Source: Shouchella hunanensis (lineage in GTDB: Bacteria > Bacillota > Bacilli > Bacillales > Bacillaceae_D). Taken from it: a stretch of 64,000 bases of DNA. The DNA lies in assembly GCF_028735875.1 (NCBI RefSeq), contig NZ_CP117834.1:186001-250000 (forward strand), in the 5' to 3' direction. The translations under genes were made by a program, and so were the position numbers. Positions within the stretch are counted from its first letter, which is position 1; the number at the start of each line of letters is the position of its first letter. Positions 8,480 through 17,879 of this stretch are shown here, piece after piece. The notes beneath the pieces were generated by a model. It saw only the letters and a program-made list of their open reading frames with translations. It was not told the origin of the DNA and searched no databases.

Positions 8480-9464
8480 CCTCTTCTTCCTGAGGGACAA
8501 TCTTCGGAACAAATCGCTGCACTTTACGCAGTGCATAAATGCGTTTTTCAAGTTTTTGTGTTAGCTCTAACTCATTTCCACCTTTTCGATAATCCATCAT
8601 CGTGTAGTAAATCGGCTCAGGAAAAAGGAGATAGGCACTTACTAAGTATTTTTCAGCAGTAACGAGGGGCAAATGCTGTTCATATCTAGCGAACCAGCGC
8701 AGTACTTCATTTTCATCCCACAATGAGTGCGGAAAACCGTGTCTACACAAAGTCGCTAAATCGCGAGCTGGTGTATCTAAACTGGCACGCTCAAAGTTAA
8801 TCAATAAAGGCTGGCCATTTGTTGCGTGCAACAGATGATGTCGAGATAGGCGCCCATGAGTTAACACACTACGGTAACTACCTTTATCGATTGTAGTCTT
8901 GTACCATTTCTCCAAATAGGTCGTTGCCTCATCCGCTAATTGCTCAAACATTTTAAAATGCGTAAGAAATGAGAGTTCAAATGGAGATAAATACGCTTTT
9001 ACTTCTGCTTCATCTGCAAAACGGGATAATTCTAGCGAGTGAATTTCCCACCTAGACAGTAGGCGTTCACACGATTGATCAATAACATCTTTTGAAGCAG
9101 TTTGAGATTTAACCGTCATCCGATGAATGGTTCCAATTGAATCAGCCATAATCTCTTCAATTGATTGTCTTCCTTGGTAATCCTGGGTTTCGATCCAAGG
9201 CATTAGATAATACGACTTACCGGATACAAATAACGAATATTCCCCGAATTTTGTCGGAATAATCGGAACGAATGATGGATAGTTTAATCGTGAAAGCTTC
9301 CTTATCGCATGAATACATTCTTCTGCTTGAACTGGATCCATTGATGATTGTTTTAATGCAAACGCTCCATGTTCAGTTTCAATACGATAAATATTCCCTT
9401 GTTGTTCAACCGTTACGGCTGTTAAATCGTAATAATAAAGCAATGCTTCAATAAACGGGTTCAT
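8460..9464 (-). CDS. ysxE: YsxE-like spore coat protein (CotS/phosphotransferase-fold family)
   Basis: 334 residues. It resembles the CotS/YsxE group of spore coat proteins, which share the aminoglycoside-phosphotransferase fold. An N-lobe nucleotide-binding-like strand set (NIYRIETEHGAFALKQ) and a hinge-like YYLMPWIET are present. The catalytic-loop region LTHGRLSRHHLL and following INFERASLDTPARDLATLCR correspond to the HGD.H..N and metal-binding (usually D) segments of APH enzymes. The expected HGDLxxxN reads HGRLSRHH, and the DFG-like Asp position reads INFERA. The protein is therefore probably not an active kinase. Its ATG overlaps the stop of the upstream gene (ATGA), which indicates translational coupling in the spoVID operon. 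Family assignment is good; the inactive-kinase reading is an inference. Confidence 0.8.
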   Translation of the reverse strand: MNPFIEALLYYYDLTAVTVEQQGNIYRIETEHGAFALKQSSMDPVQAEECIHAIRKLSRLNYPSFVPIIPTKFGEYSLFVSGKSYYLMPWIETQDYQGRQSIEEIMADSIGTIHRMTVKSQTASKDVIDQSCERLLSRWEIHSLELSRFADEAEVKAYLSPFELSFLTHFKMFEQLADEATTYLEKWYKTTIDKGSYRSVLTHGRLSRHHLLHATNGQPLLINFERASLDTPARDLATLCRHGFPHSLWDENEVLRWFARYEQHLPLVTAEKYLVSAYLLFPEPIYYTMMDYRKGGNELELTQKLEKRIYALRKVQRFVPKIVPQEEEEASNQS

Positions 9465-10339
9465 GTTGTCACCTTCTTTGCATCAAGCCACTTTGCTAAT
9501 GCCGAAGCAAATGACTGCGTTTTATCCCACTCTCTTTTTAGGTGATCAATTAATTCAGAAAAGGCTTGACCATTGGAGGCCGCACTCCCTCGTAATAACG
9601 TATCCAATTCATCAGGAATAAGCACTGTAGCCATGATGGCTTTTCGTTCGTTGGCAGTCAACGTTGCCTGTTTATCCAATTCATTTAACAATGCATGCAA
9701 TGACGCTTCATCTTTGCGCTCGTACCACGATTTAAGAAATGCCTTAAACGACTGATAACCGTACTCCGGTTTTTTTACACTTCCTTGTACGACTAGCATA
9801 TGTCCACGGAATGAGCCTGTTAGTTCTGTAAACGAATCCATTTTAGGTACAGTCATTTCGTCAGACTTAACTATCTTCTTAGCCATCGTTAAACGATGAT
9901 TCGCTTCCTGAAATAGAGTCCGAAAAAACAGCCTTTGTTCACGAGTGGCTTGTTCTAAAATAGGATAATCACTCGATAGCTCTTTTGGCAGCGAGATCAT
10001 CGATTGATCTTTCCGGCCGGCCTGAATCATCAAACCTAGAATTTCTCCCCACCGCTTCTCATCTTGATCTTCCCGTTGTCCAGTTGGTACTTCATCATGC
10101 AAACTAATGAATTGGTTGTCCTCTTCCATATAAGCAGCGCCTTCAACGGTTCTTAGCATCCGGTTCATCATGACATAAGGCGCGACACTACAGTTGTCAC
10201 GCCACTCCATATGCCACTTTAAACAAGCTTCATCTTCCCAATAGCAGATTTGCTTTATACCTTTTTCTGTGTTTAGTTGATGTTTTGATTCTAAAGACGC
10301 CTGTTTAAACCCATACTCTTCTTTCATGCGCTCAATCAT
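9461..10339 (-). CDS. Uncharacterised protein between spoVID and ysxE, possibly a diverged CotS-like paralogue
   Basis: 292 residues, not recognised as a named family. Parts of the N-terminal half line up by pattern with the downstream YsxE: IKQICYWEDEACLKWHM against NIYRIETEHGAFALKQ, and RWGEILGLMIQAGRKDQSM against the MADSIGTIHRMTV region. This suggests an eroded APH-fold protein. No HGD, catalytic Asp or DxD motif is visible. The C-terminal half is helical and charged. It starts 10 nt after the spoVID stop and overlaps ysxE by 4 nt, so all three are likely one mother-cell operon. A role in spore coat assembly is a guess from context. Confidence 0.7.
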   Translation of the reverse strand: MIERMKEEYGFKQASLESKHQLNTEKGIKQICYWEDEACLKWHMEWRDNCSVAPYVMMNRMLRTVEGAAYMEEDNQFISLHDEVPTGQREDQDEKRWGEILGLMIQAGRKDQSMISLPKELSSDYPILEQATREQRLFFRTLFQEANHRLTMAKKIVKSDEMTVPKMDSFTELTGSFRGHMLVVQGSVKKPEYGYQSFKAFLKSWYERKDEASLHALLNELDKQATLTANERKAIMATVLIPDELDTLLRGSAASNGQAFSELIDHLKREWDKTQSFASALAKWLDAKKVTT

Positions 10340-10349
10340 CGGTCACCAC

Positions 10350-11453
10350 CTACTTACCCTTCGAAGGTATATAAATGATTTGCCCCTCTTCAACTTTTTC
10401 ACTATCAAGGTTGTTATAACGCGTTAATTGACTAGTGGAAAGTTCATAACGATCGGCAATAACCTGTAGCGTTTCTTCTTCTTGAATAATACACATCTTC
10501 CATCTGGAGAACTGTTCATCCTCATTTCGAAGCATGCTCGTTAAGTACGAAGCGCTGTCACGTTCATTCTTTCCTACATCCTCAGTCACTTCTTCGACTA
10601 CATCAACTGGATCTTCAAGCTCGTTCATTTCACTCGTTTCAGTCAAATAACGGTAGGCAGGAGAGGCTTCATCATTTAGATCACTGACAGTAGCGATATC
10701 ATCTTCATCCACCTCTTCTTCCCAATTGGATTGAGTGAACGTCTCCACAATGTCTTGCTCCATACTTCTATGGTTATAAGCTAGTTCTTGTTCTGGTTCT
10801 TGCCTTGGTTCTTGTTCTAGTTTTTCTTCTGTTCTTTGCTCCACATATGATTGACTTTCCTCAACCGCTTCATCCGACTGATACGCTTCGAATTGAAAAG
10901 CCGTTTCCTCTGTGCTTTCATACTCTTCTGATTCAGTGTCATTTTCAACAACTTCGTACTTATACTCAGAATCAACCAACTCAATTTCTCGCTGTTGCTC
11001 GTCTGACTTCACGCCACTAATCGACACATCTGCTGTTAATTGAATGCAGCTTTTCTCTGGTAAATCGTAATCAAAGCTCGATACTTCTACATAAATATCA
11101 TCAACATGCTGAATTCGTGTCATCGGGATCGTAATATCAATTGGAAAAACATGTTCAATCTGGCCTGCTCCGGCTTCCGTTTCTGTCTGAATATCACCTG
11201 ATTGACGAAAATCACTTAAAGCAGTAAAAGATGCGTCTTCATCTTCTTCTACCTCTTCCTGTATTTCTTCTACCATTTTGTATTCGCCAATAAAACGAAG
11301 ACCACCTTGAATGGTTACATGATCGTCCATTTGCTTGACTGAAATTTCCGGTGTGAGGGACATGCCAATAATTTCATCAATTTGTTGCCCTTTATTAAGC
11401 CAAACAGAATCTTCAATCGAAAATGTTAAGGCTGACGACTGTTCTTGAGACAA
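10350..11453 (-). CDS. spoVID: Spore coat morphogenesis protein SpoVID with C-terminal LysM
   Basis: 367 residues. In B. subtilis SpoVID directs encasement of the forespore by the coat and contacts SafA and CotE. The N-terminal ~150 residues form the conserved beta-rich domain (FSIEDSVWLNKGQQIDEIIG, PVDITIPMTRI-type repeats). The middle (about 165-300) is very acidic and low-complexity, rich in E, Q and D. A LysM domain closes the protein at about 320-364 (EEETLQVIADRYELSTSQ, NLDSEKVEEGQIIYIPS). Start is TTG at 11453 with AAGGAGG 6-7 nt upstream; TTG slows initiation. A sigma-E-like promoter lies 50-75 nt upstream. Confidence 0.92.
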   Translation of the reverse strand: MSQEQSSALTFSIEDSVWLNKGQQIDEIIGMSLTPEISVKQMDDHVTIQGGLRFIGEYKMVEEIQEEVEEDEDASFTALSDFRQSGDIQTETEAGAGQIEHVFPIDITIPMTRIQHVDDIYVEVSSFDYDLPEKSCIQLTADVSISGVKSDEQQREIELVDSEYKYEVVENDTESEEYESTEETAFQFEAYQSDEAVEESQSYVEQRTEEKLEQEPRQEPEQELAYNHRSMEQDIVETFTQSNWEEEVDEDDIATVSDLNDEASPAYRYLTETSEMNELEDPVDVVEEVTEDVGKNERDSASYLTSMLRNEDEQFSRWKMCIIQEEETLQVIADRYELSTSQLTRYNNLDSEKVEEGQIIYIPSKGK

Positions 11454-11501
11454 TTTAATTCCTCCTTCTTCACCATCATCCGTTGTACACGTACACTATT
11501 A

Positions 11502-11530
11502 CGTCTATGAGCTAAGCTAGTCGATTATGC
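11502..11530 (-). promoter_or_regulatory. Candidate sigma-E promoter of the spoVID operon
   Basis: Minus strand GCATAAT (11524-11530), 14-nt spacer, CATAGACG (11502-11509). These match 6 of 7 and 6 of 8 positions of the sigma-E -35 (KMATATT) and -10 (CATACAHT). Position and family agree with mother-cell expression of spoVID. Confidence 0.45.
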
Positions 11531-11542
11531 GTACAACAGACG

Positions 11543-11587
11543 AAAAAAAACAAGCCTTTCTAGTTTCGTACTAGCAAAAGGCTTGTA
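11543..11587 (-). terminator. Intrinsic terminator at the end of the hem operon
   Basis: Minus strand CAAGCCTTTTGCTAGTA / ACTAGAAAGGCTTG forms a long stem followed by eight T residues, starting just after the hemL stop. Confidence 0.9.
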
Positions 11588-11592
11588 GTCGA

Positions 11593-12888
11593 TCATTCAG
11601 CTTGAGAAAGAGTAGCAAATACACGATTTGCCGCTTCAATTGTTTTTTCGATATCGTCGTCTGTGTGAGCCGTTGAGAGGAAGAGCCCTTCAAATTGTGA
11701 AGGAGCAATTGAAACCCCTTCTTCTAACATCCCTCTAAAATAACGTGCAAATAACTCTAAATCAGCAGTCTTCGCCTGATCAAAATTCGTGACATGCTCA
11801 TTTGTGAAGAAAAGACCAATCATCGATCCTGCACGGTTAATTGTATGGGGGATGCCATGTGCTTTTGCAGCCTCTGAGAGACCTTGCTCCAAACGTTCTC
11901 CTTGTTTACGAAACACCTCGTAGTCTTCTCTCGTTAGTTGAGAAAGGGTATAATATCCTGCTGTCATTGCAAGTGGGTTCCCGGACAATGTACCAGCTTG
12001 ATAGATAGGTCCGCTAGGGGCAATTTGTTCCATAATTTCTCGTTTTCCACCAAATGCACCAACAGGCAGTCCTCCACCAATCACTTTTCCTAAACACGTT
12101 AAATCAGGTGTAACGCCAAGTTCTCCCTGCGCACATTCATAGCCAACCCGAAAGCCTGTCATGACTTCATCAAAAATCAACACCGTTCCATTGGCTGATG
12201 TTAATTCTCTAAGTGTTTCTAAAAACCCAGGTTCTGGACGAACAACACCCATGTTTCCAGCTACCGGCTCTACAATAACTGCCGCAAGGTCATCACCAAA
12301 CTGTTCAAATGCATACTTTACACTATCAACATCATTGTAATGAACGGTTAACGTGTTCTGTGCTACTGATTCAGGAACACCAGGGCTATCTGGTAAGCCA
12401 AGTGTCGCAACACCAGAACCTGCTTTTATTAGCAACGAATCCCCATGTCCGTGATAACAGCCAACAAATTTTAATATTTTGTTACGCCCTGTATAACCTC
12501 TTGCTAATCGAAGTGCGCTCATCGTCGCTTCTGTACCAGAATTAACCATACGAACTACTTCGATTGATGGCACACGTTCAATCACTAGTTCTGCCATCTT
12601 GGTTTCTAACTCATGAGGCGCACCAAAGCTTGTCCCAAGTTCCGTTGCTTTTTTTAATTCTTCCACTACAACTTCATCTGCATGCCCTCGAATAAGCGGT
12701 CCCCAAGATAGTACATAATCAATATATTGATTCCCATCAATGTCTGTGATTTTTGATCCTTTTCCTTGTTTCATATAAACCGGATTCATACCAACTGATT
12801 TAAAGGCACGAACAGGGCTGTTTACACCACCTGGCATCAGCGGCTTTGCTTGTTCAAACGCTTGTTTTGATTTTTCGTAGTGAGCCAT
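11593..12888 (-). CDS. hemL: Glutamate-1-semialdehyde 2,1-aminomutase
   Basis: 431-residue PLP enzyme of the class III aminotransferase fold. It converts glutamate-1-semialdehyde to 5-aminolevulinate, the second step of the C5 pathway of heme synthesis. The PLP lysine lies in [17 protein letters not shown] (K near 268). [17 protein letters not shown] (phosphate binding), CYHGHGDSL and [10 protein letters not shown] are present. Full length. The ATG at 12888 has AGGAGG 9 nt upstream and follows hemB by 2 nt. Last gene of the hem operon. Confidence 0.97.
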   Translation of the reverse strand: MAHYEKSKQAFEQAKPLMPGGVNSPVRAFKSVGMNPVYMKQGKGSKITDIDGNQYIDYVLSWGPLIRGHADEVVVEELKKATELGTSFGAPHELETKMAELVIERVPSIEVVRMVNSGTEATMSALRLARGYTGRNKILKFVGCYHGHGDSLLIKAGSGVATLGLPDSPGVPESVAQNTLTVHYNDVDSVKYAFEQFGDDLAAVIVEPVAGNMGVVRPEPGFLETLRELTSANGTVLIFDEVMTGFRVGYECAQGELGVTPDLTCLGKVIGGGLPVGAFGGKREIMEQIAPSGPIYQAGTLSGNPLAMTAGYYTLSQLTREDYEVFRKQGERLEQGLSEAAKAHGIPHTINRAGSMIGLFFTNEHVTNFDQAKTADLELFARYFRGMLEEGVSIAPSQFEGLFLSTAHTDDDIEKTIEAANRVFATLSQAE

Positions 12889-12890
12889 CT

Positions 12891-13883
12891 TTAGTAACCT
12901 CCTTGTGTCTCTTCATACAGCCATTGTGCAGCGTCTTTTGCAAAATAGGTTAGAATGAGCGATGCTCCAGCTCGTTTCATACTTAGAAGCTTTTCTAACA
13001 CAATTGCTTTCTCGTTCACCCAACCATTTTGTGCTGCTGCCTTAACCATCGCGTACTCTCCACTAACGTTATAAGCCACGATGGGGACATCCGACATTTC
13101 CTTTACATCACGTACAATGTCTAAGTAAGATAAAGCCGGTTTGACAATGAGGAAGTCTGCTCCTTCTTCCAAATCAGACGTCGCTTCTCGCACCGCTTCT
13201 TCTCGATTAGCAGGATCCATCTGATACGTTTTGCGGTCCCCAAAAGCAGGTGCACTATTTGCCGCATCACGAAACGGACCGTAAAACGCTGAAGCATACT
13301 TCACAGCATAAGACATGATGGGGACATCCACATAGCCTGCCTCGTCTAAGCCCTGACGAATTGCTGCTACAAAGCCGTCCATCATATTTGATGGCGCAAT
13401 AATATCAGCACCAGCTTCTGCTTGTGAAATCGCTGTTTTTACTAAAAGGTTAAGACTCTCATCATTCACAACATCTCCTTCACGGATGATGCCACAATGT
13501 CCGTGATCTGTGAATTCGCATAAACAAGTATCTGCAATGACAAGCATATCAGGAAATGCTTCTTTTATCTGTTTCGTTGCTTTTTGGATGATGCCATGAC
13601 TCGCAAATGCTTCTGACCCAATTTCATCTTTATGATGGGGCAAGCCAAATAAGATAATGGCACGAATCCCTAATTTTTGCACTTCAGCCACTTCGTCATT
13701 TAAACGATCTAACGAAAACTGAAACACTCCTGGCATTGAAGGAACTTCTGTCTTTTTATTCGTTTCTTCAGTTACAAACAGCGGGTAAATAAAATCGTTC
13801 GCTGAGAGCGTCGTTTCCTTCACCATTGCCCGAATAGCTGCTGTTTTTCTTAGGCGTCTATGTCGCTTAAACGTTACGTTCAT
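12891..13883 (-). CDS. hemB: Delta-aminolevulinic acid dehydratase (porphobilinogen synthase)
   Basis: 330 residues; condenses two 5-aminolevulinate molecules to porphobilinogen. Both Schiff-base lysines are visible, in [17 protein letters not shown] (near 200) and [12 protein letters not shown] (near 250). The cysteine-rich zinc site [14 protein letters not shown] is near 120. This marks it as a zinc-type enzyme rather than the Mg-only Asp-rich type. The start codon overlaps the 3' end of hemD by 17 nt, indicating tight coupling. Confidence 0.97.
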   Translation of the reverse strand: MNVTFKRHRRLRKTAAIRAMVKETTLSANDFIYPLFVTEETNKKTEVPSMPGVFQFSLDRLNDEVAEVQKLGIRAIILFGLPHHKDEIGSEAFASHGIIQKATKQIKEAFPDMLVIADTCLCEFTDHGHCGIIREGDVVNDESLNLLVKTAISQAEAGADIIAPSNMMDGFVAAIRQGLDEAGYVDVPIMSYAVKYASAFYGPFRDAANSAPAFGDRKTYQMDPANREEAVREATSDLEEGADFLIVKPALSYLDIVRDVKEMSDVPIVAYNVSGEYAMVKAAAQNGWVNEKAIVLEKLLSMKRAGASLILTYFAKDAAQWLYEETQGGY

Positions 13884-14622
13884 GTTTGTGTGCCTCCTCT
13901 ATAAGCATGGCCTTTACTAAACCATCTGTTGAATAAGTATCTGCCGTCACCGTAGGCGTTAGCCCTAATTGAATTGCACGTGCATTGGTTCTTGGGCCAA
14001 TACAAGCAATTTTTCGATAAAAAATGGGACATGTTTCCATGATCGTTCGTAAATGAGTAGCCGTAGATGGACTCGTTAACGTTACATAATCAAACACGAG
14101 ATTTGGTAAAGCTTTTGCTTCCTCAACTGCTTCCTCAGGCATGATAGTATCATAGGTAGTTAGAGTTTCAACTTTAATGCTCTTCTCCTCTAACGCATGA
14201 ATAATGGTTGGCCTCGCCAATTGACCCCTCACTACTAGTACACGCTCTCTTTCACCTACTACCGTTCGTAACATACGTGCCAACGCTTCTCCATCTTGAA
14301 CCTTTGGTACGACAGATACATGATAGTGGTACTGCTCTATTTCTTGAGCTGTTTGTATGCCAACCGCTGCAATTTTTGCCTTTAATGGCCCACCTTGATA
14401 GGCTGAAAAAAACGAACGTACACCATTGACACTTGTAAATACAAGCCAATCAGCACGTGCCGCTTTTTTAGAAGCTTCAGCACCTACCGGTCGAAAGACG
14501 ATTTTTATTAAAGGTAAGAAATAAGGGGTTCCGCCGTACGCTGTAATCAATTCAGCGAACTGCCTCGCATCCTTTTCCTCTCGCGTTAGCAAGATGTGCT
14601 TATTTCGCAGCGCGAGCATCAC
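13867..14622 (-). CDS. hemD: Uroporphyrinogen-III synthase
   Basis: 251 residues. It closes and inverts ring D of hydroxymethylbilane to uroporphyrinogen III. The family is poorly conserved. Recognisable elements are the N-terminal [46 protein letters not shown] and the late [14 protein letters not shown] and [14 protein letters not shown]. Two starts overlap the hemC stop: GTG at 14622 (GTGA) or ATG at 14619 (TGATG). The second is the more usual arrangement. Identification is supported by its place between hemC and hemB. Confidence 0.93.
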   Translation of the reverse strand: MMLALRNKHILLTREEKDARQFAELITAYGGTPYFLPLIKIVFRPVGAEASKKAARADWLVFTSVNGVRSFFSAYQGGPLKAKIAAVGIQTAQEIEQYHYHVSVVPKVQDGEALARMLRTVVGERERVLVVRGQLARPTIIHALEEKSIKVETLTTYDTIMPEEAVEEAKALPNLVFDYVTLTSPSTATHLRTIMETCPIFYRKIACIGPRTNARAIQLGLTPTVTADTYSTDGLVKAMLIEEAHKHERNV

Positions 14623-15548
14623 TCTAGACTCTCTCTCACTTTATTTAAAATGTCTTCCGCTCCTTGTGCAGACAACTGCTTTGCCAAATCCGTTCCTAGC
14701 TTTTCTGGATCACTACCTGATGCCGTTTCTTTTAGTAAAACTTGTCCATCTGGGGAGCCTACTAAGCCTGTTAAAGTAATTGTGCCGTCATTTTCTACTG
14801 TAGCATACCCACCAATCGGAACTTGACACCCGCCATTTAACGTATGAAGGAAAGCGCGCTCTGCTCGAACCGCAGATGCTGTTTCTTCATGATTCAATAA
14901 TTGTAAAAGACGGTTCACCTCTGTATCATCTTGACGCCCTTCAAGGCCTAATGCACCTTGGCCAATTGCAGGGATACATTCATCCGTCTCTAAATAATGT
15001 GTGACAGCTGATTTGGCATATCCTAATCGATTTAGTCCAGCAGCAGCAAGTACAATGGCAGAAAACGATTCTTCCTTTAATTTTCGCAGCCTTGTCTCAA
15101 CGTTGCCTCGAATCCATTGAACGGTAAGATGCGGATAGCGATGCAAAATCTGCGCAGATCGACGCAAGCTGCTTGTTCCAATAATAGCCCCTGGTGGCAG
15201 CTCACTTAACGGCACATGGTTTTCACTAATAATGGCATCTCTTGGGTCCTCTCGATCAGTAATAGCTCCTAATACAAATTCAGGCAACATTTCTGACGGC
15301 ACATCTTTCATTGAATGAACGGCAATATCAATTTCCCCAGTTCGCAACGCCTCTTCAATTTCCTTTACAAAAAGACCTTTGCCGCCAACTTTTGAAAGAG
15401 TAACGTCTAGTATTCGATCCCCTTTTGTTACAATTTCCTTTATTTCAAATTGGTACGGCACATTTAATTTCTTAAATTGCTCAATGACCCATCTTGTTTG
15501 CGTCATCGCTAAATTGCTTCTTCTCGTACCGAGTACAATTGTTCTCAT
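14619..15548 (-). CDS. hemC: Porphobilinogen deaminase (hydroxymethylbilane synthase)
   Basis: 309 residues; polymerises four porphobilinogens into hydroxymethylbilane. The N-terminal LGTRRSNLAMTQTRWV is followed by VHSMKDVPSEM. GTSSLRRSAQI and the dipyrromethane-cofactor cysteine in LNGGCQVPIGGYA (near 242) are also present. The ATG at 15548 has AGGAGG 6 nt upstream. Unlike B. subtilis, the gene before it is hemA with no hemX between. The 195-nt gap contains a structured, attenuator-like element. Confidence 0.97.
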   Translation of the reverse strand: MRTIVLGTRRSNLAMTQTRWVIEQFKKLNVPYQFEIKEIVTKGDRILDVTLSKVGGKGLFVKEIEEALRTGEIDIAVHSMKDVPSEMLPEFVLGAITDREDPRDAIISENHVPLSELPPGAIIGTSSLRRSAQILHRYPHLTVQWIRGNVETRLRKLKEESFSAIVLAAAGLNRLGYAKSAVTHYLETDECIPAIGQGALGLEGRQDDTEVNRLLQLLNHEETASAVRAERAFLHTLNGGCQVPIGGYATVENDGTITLTGLVGSPDGQVLLKETASGSDPEKLGTDLAKQLSAQGAEDILNKVRESLE

Positions 15549-15602
15549 GCTCTTCCTCCTAAAATCATAAAACCATTATGTACATCTTTCATTTTAAAAA
15601 GG

Positions 15603-15701
15603 AAAAAAGCGCAATCATTGACGCTTTTGTGGCAAACGTCCGCTAGCCCAAAAGCTTCAGCTAGTAACATTCCCACTGGAGTCGTCGCCTGATGCGCTTT
15701 T
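15603..15701 (-). promoter_or_regulatory. Structured intergenic element with terminator and competing pairing (possible attenuator) between hemA and hemC
   Basis: In transcript order, arm A (AAAAGCGCATCA, 15690-15701) comes first. A ~60-nt folded segment follows (15629-15689), then arm A' (AAAAGCGTCAATGA) and arm B (TTGCGCTTTT) ending in TTTTTT at 15603. A'-B makes a typical intrinsic terminator (10 bp, one bulged T). Arm A can pair with B instead and disrupt it. The middle segment can close as GGCGACG / CGTTTGCC with inner hairpins (CTAGC/GCTAG). Complementarity is seen directly; a regulatory role is inferred. I do not recognise the middle segment as a known riboswitch. It could simply be a partial terminator. 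Confidence 0.45.
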
Positions 15702-15743
15702 CACTCTCATTATCAGCTCATATGGAAATTCAACAATGACGGC

Positions 15744-17117
15744 TTACGAGCGCAAAGCAACAGTGCCTTCAATCTCGCTATAGGACTCACTTTCTTGCTT
15801 CCATAGTGCCTTTATATCATTTTGGCGTTCCCGTTCTTTCTGTTCTTCTAACGTCTCTTCTAACGCAAAAATGTCCGTGAACAACTGTAGCGATAATTGG
15901 GCATCAGGCTCAGCTGCTAGTTCTTTTACCTTCGTTAACGGATCACGAAGAAGTTGATTCACAATACTTTTTGTATGCTTACGAAGAACTTTTAACTCAC
16001 GATCGGTTAAATGAGGTAATTTCCGTTCAATACTAGACATCGTGTCACCTTGAATTTGCAATGCTTTCCCACGTAAAGCTGTGATGATGGGAACGACTCC
16101 TAGTGTGTTTACCCACATATTAAACTCCACAATCTCTTCTTCAATCATTAAAGAAATTTTCTCTGCTTCGCGCTCTCGCTCTTGCTTGTTCGATTCAACG
16201 ATATGTTGCAAATGATCAATGTCATACAAGTGAACATTTTCCCATTCGTTTAATGTTGGCTCGACATCACGCGGAACCGCAATATCAATAATGAATAACG
16301 GCCGCTCCTCTCGGGAACGTAATGCTTTTTCCGTATTTTCTTTTGTTAATACAAATTCTCTTGCTCCTGTAGAGCTTATGACCACATCTGCACGCTTCAA
16401 TTCTTCTTCTAAATGATCAAACGAGACCGCTTCACCACTGAATTGATTAGCAAGATTCTCAGCTTTTGCAACACTTCGATTCATAACAACAATGGAAGCG
16501 GCTCCATTCGCATGTATATGCTTTGCCGTCAGCTCACTCATCTCTCCTGCACCGACAATAAGGACACGCTTTCCTTCAAAACTACCAAAAATCTTTTTAC
16601 CAAGTTCAACGCCGGCATAACTAACTGAGACGGCTTGAGAAGAAATGGCCGTCGAACTATGAGCACGCTTACCTAAGGTAATCGCTTGCTTAAATAGCTG
16701 GTTAAAGACCGTACCTGTTACTTGTAATGATTGAGCGAGCTGAAACGCTTGCTTAGCTTGACCAAGAATTTGCGTTTCACCAATAACCATTGAATCTAGA
16801 CCACACGATACTCGAAACAAATGTTCAACTGCATGATCATTTTCTTTTATTGTTAGATAAGCGGTTAATTCATCCTTATTAATGGAAAACCAGTTTGCTA
16901 AAAACGTTTTTGTAAAATGCCTTCCGGTATGAATTTGATCTGCTACAACATAAAGCTCAGTGCGATTGCAAGTTGATAGAATCACACACTCCATAATGCT
17001 TTTTGAAGTGCGCAGTTGGGCAAGAGCCGCCGGCAACTGCTCTTCATCAAAAGCTAGCTTTTCGCGAATTTCCACCGGGGCAGACTTATAGTTCACTCCT
17101 ACGACAATCGTATGCAT
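15744..17117 (-). CDS. hemA: Glutamyl-tRNA reductase
   Basis: 457 residues. It reduces Glu-tRNA to glutamate-1-semialdehyde, the committed and usually regulated step of C5 heme synthesis. The catalytic cysteine is C50 in [10 protein letters not shown]. The [16 protein letters not shown] motif, NADPH-binding [16 protein letters not shown] and a C-terminal dimerisation helix are present. Full length. The ATG at 17117 has AGGGGG 8 nt upstream. First gene of the operon, with its own promoter. The usual partner hemX, a membrane protein that lowers HemA level in B. subtilis, is absent from the following position. Confidence 0.97.
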   Translation of the reverse strand: MHTIVVGVNYKSAPVEIREKLAFDEEQLPAALAQLRTSKSIMECVILSTCNRTELYVVADQIHTGRHFTKTFLANWFSINKDELTAYLTIKENDHAVEHLFRVSCGLDSMVIGETQILGQAKQAFQLAQSLQVTGTVFNQLFKQAITLGKRAHSSTAISSQAVSVSYAGVELGKKIFGSFEGKRVLIVGAGEMSELTAKHIHANGAASIVVMNRSVAKAENLANQFSGEAVSFDHLEEELKRADVVISSTGAREFVLTKENTEKALRSREERPLFIIDIAVPRDVEPTLNEWENVHLYDIDHLQHIVESNKQEREREAEKISLMIEEEIVEFNMWVNTLGVVPIITALRGKALQIQGDTMSSIERKLPHLTDRELKVLRKHTKSIVNQLLRDPLTKVKELAAEPDAQLSLQLFTDIFALEETLEEQKERERQNDIKALWKQESESYSEIEGTVALRS

Positions 17118-17191
17118 TTAAAAAGCCCCCTAAAGCTACGTTTCCAATCTCTTACTTCTACTTTATCCAATTCTCATTATATCATGCCTAA

Positions 17192-17219
17192 ATTATAACA
17201 TGTCTAAATAAGGACTCAA
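17192..17219 (-). promoter_or_regulatory. Sigma-A promoter of the hem operon
   Basis: Minus strand TTGAGT (17214-17219), 16-nt spacer, TATAAT (17192-17197). A second TATAAT lies at 17176-17181 without a good -35. I saw no clear PerR box. Confidence 0.7.
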
Positions 17220-17257
17220 AATTTTTTTGTGAACAATCCTAGACAATCCAGACAGTG

Positions 17258-17288
17258 AAAAAAATAAGCAGTGCAAGCACTACTTATT
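17258..17288 (-). terminator. Intrinsic terminator after engB
   Basis: Minus strand AATAAGTAGTG / CACTGCTTATT stem, 4-nt loop, then TTTTTTT. It overlaps the engB stop. Confidence 0.88.
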
Positions 17289-17879
17289 CTTCGTTAATTG
17301 GAGGTGGGATTGAATCGTTTTCCAAGCTTCTTCTTTTCCATACCCTGTTTCAGAGGAAAACAGTAATAAAGGATCTGCGTCATCACGATTAAGCTCTTTA
17401 CTGATGATACTTAAATGCTTTTGCCATTTTGATTTAGAAATTTTATCTGCTTTTGTGGCGACTAAAATGACCGGAATTCCGAAATGCTTCATCCAATTGT
17501 ACATAAGCTTATCGTCTTCCGAAGGCTTATGGCGTGCATCAATTAATTGCAACACCGCTTTAAGCTCTTCCCGCTCTGATAAATACGTTTCAATCATTTT
17601 TCCCCAGGCTGCTCGTTCGGTTTTCGACACTTTTGCATAGCCGTATCCTGGAACATCTACAAAATAAAGCATTTCATTAATTTCATAAAAGTTCAATGTT
17701 TGCGTTTTACCAGGTTGACCAGATGTTCTAGCTAGCCCTTTTCGATTGAGCATTTTGTTAATAAAAGACGATTTCCCCACATTCGAACGACCTGCAAGAG
17801 CAAGTTCCGGTAAACGATTAACTGGATATTGTTCAGGTTTGACAGCTACATGTTCTAGTTCAGCTTTTACTACTTTCAT
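17280..17879 (-). CDS. engB: Ribosome-biogenesis GTPase EngB/YsxC
   Basis: 199-residue TrmE-Era-type GTPase needed for late 50S subunit assembly. G1 is GRSNVGKSS (near 30), G2 lies in SGQPGKTQ, G3 is DVPGYG and G4 is TKADK. Standard size. The start overlaps the lonA stop by 4 nt (ATGA), the same lonA-ysxC pairing as in B. subtilis. Confidence 0.96.
   Translation of the reverse strand: MKVVKAELEHVAVKPEQYPVNRLPELALAGRSNVGKSSFINKMLNRKGLARTSGQPGKTQTLNFYEINEMLYFVDVPGYGYAKVSKTERAAWGKMIETYLSEREELKAVLQLIDARHKPSEDDKLMYNWMKHFGIPVILVATKADKISKSKWQKHLSIISKELNRDDADPLLLFSSETGYGKEEAWKTIQSHLQLTKNK

Noticed and set aside
15603-15701. Cobalamin, fluoride, glycine or ZTP riboswitch in the hemA-hemC gap
   Set aside because: I compared remembered consensus cores and found no match; reported instead as an unassigned structured element.
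17176-17219. PerR box in the hemA promoter region
   Set aside because: Two TATAAT-like elements give a superficial palindrome, but it does not match TTATAATNATTATAA.
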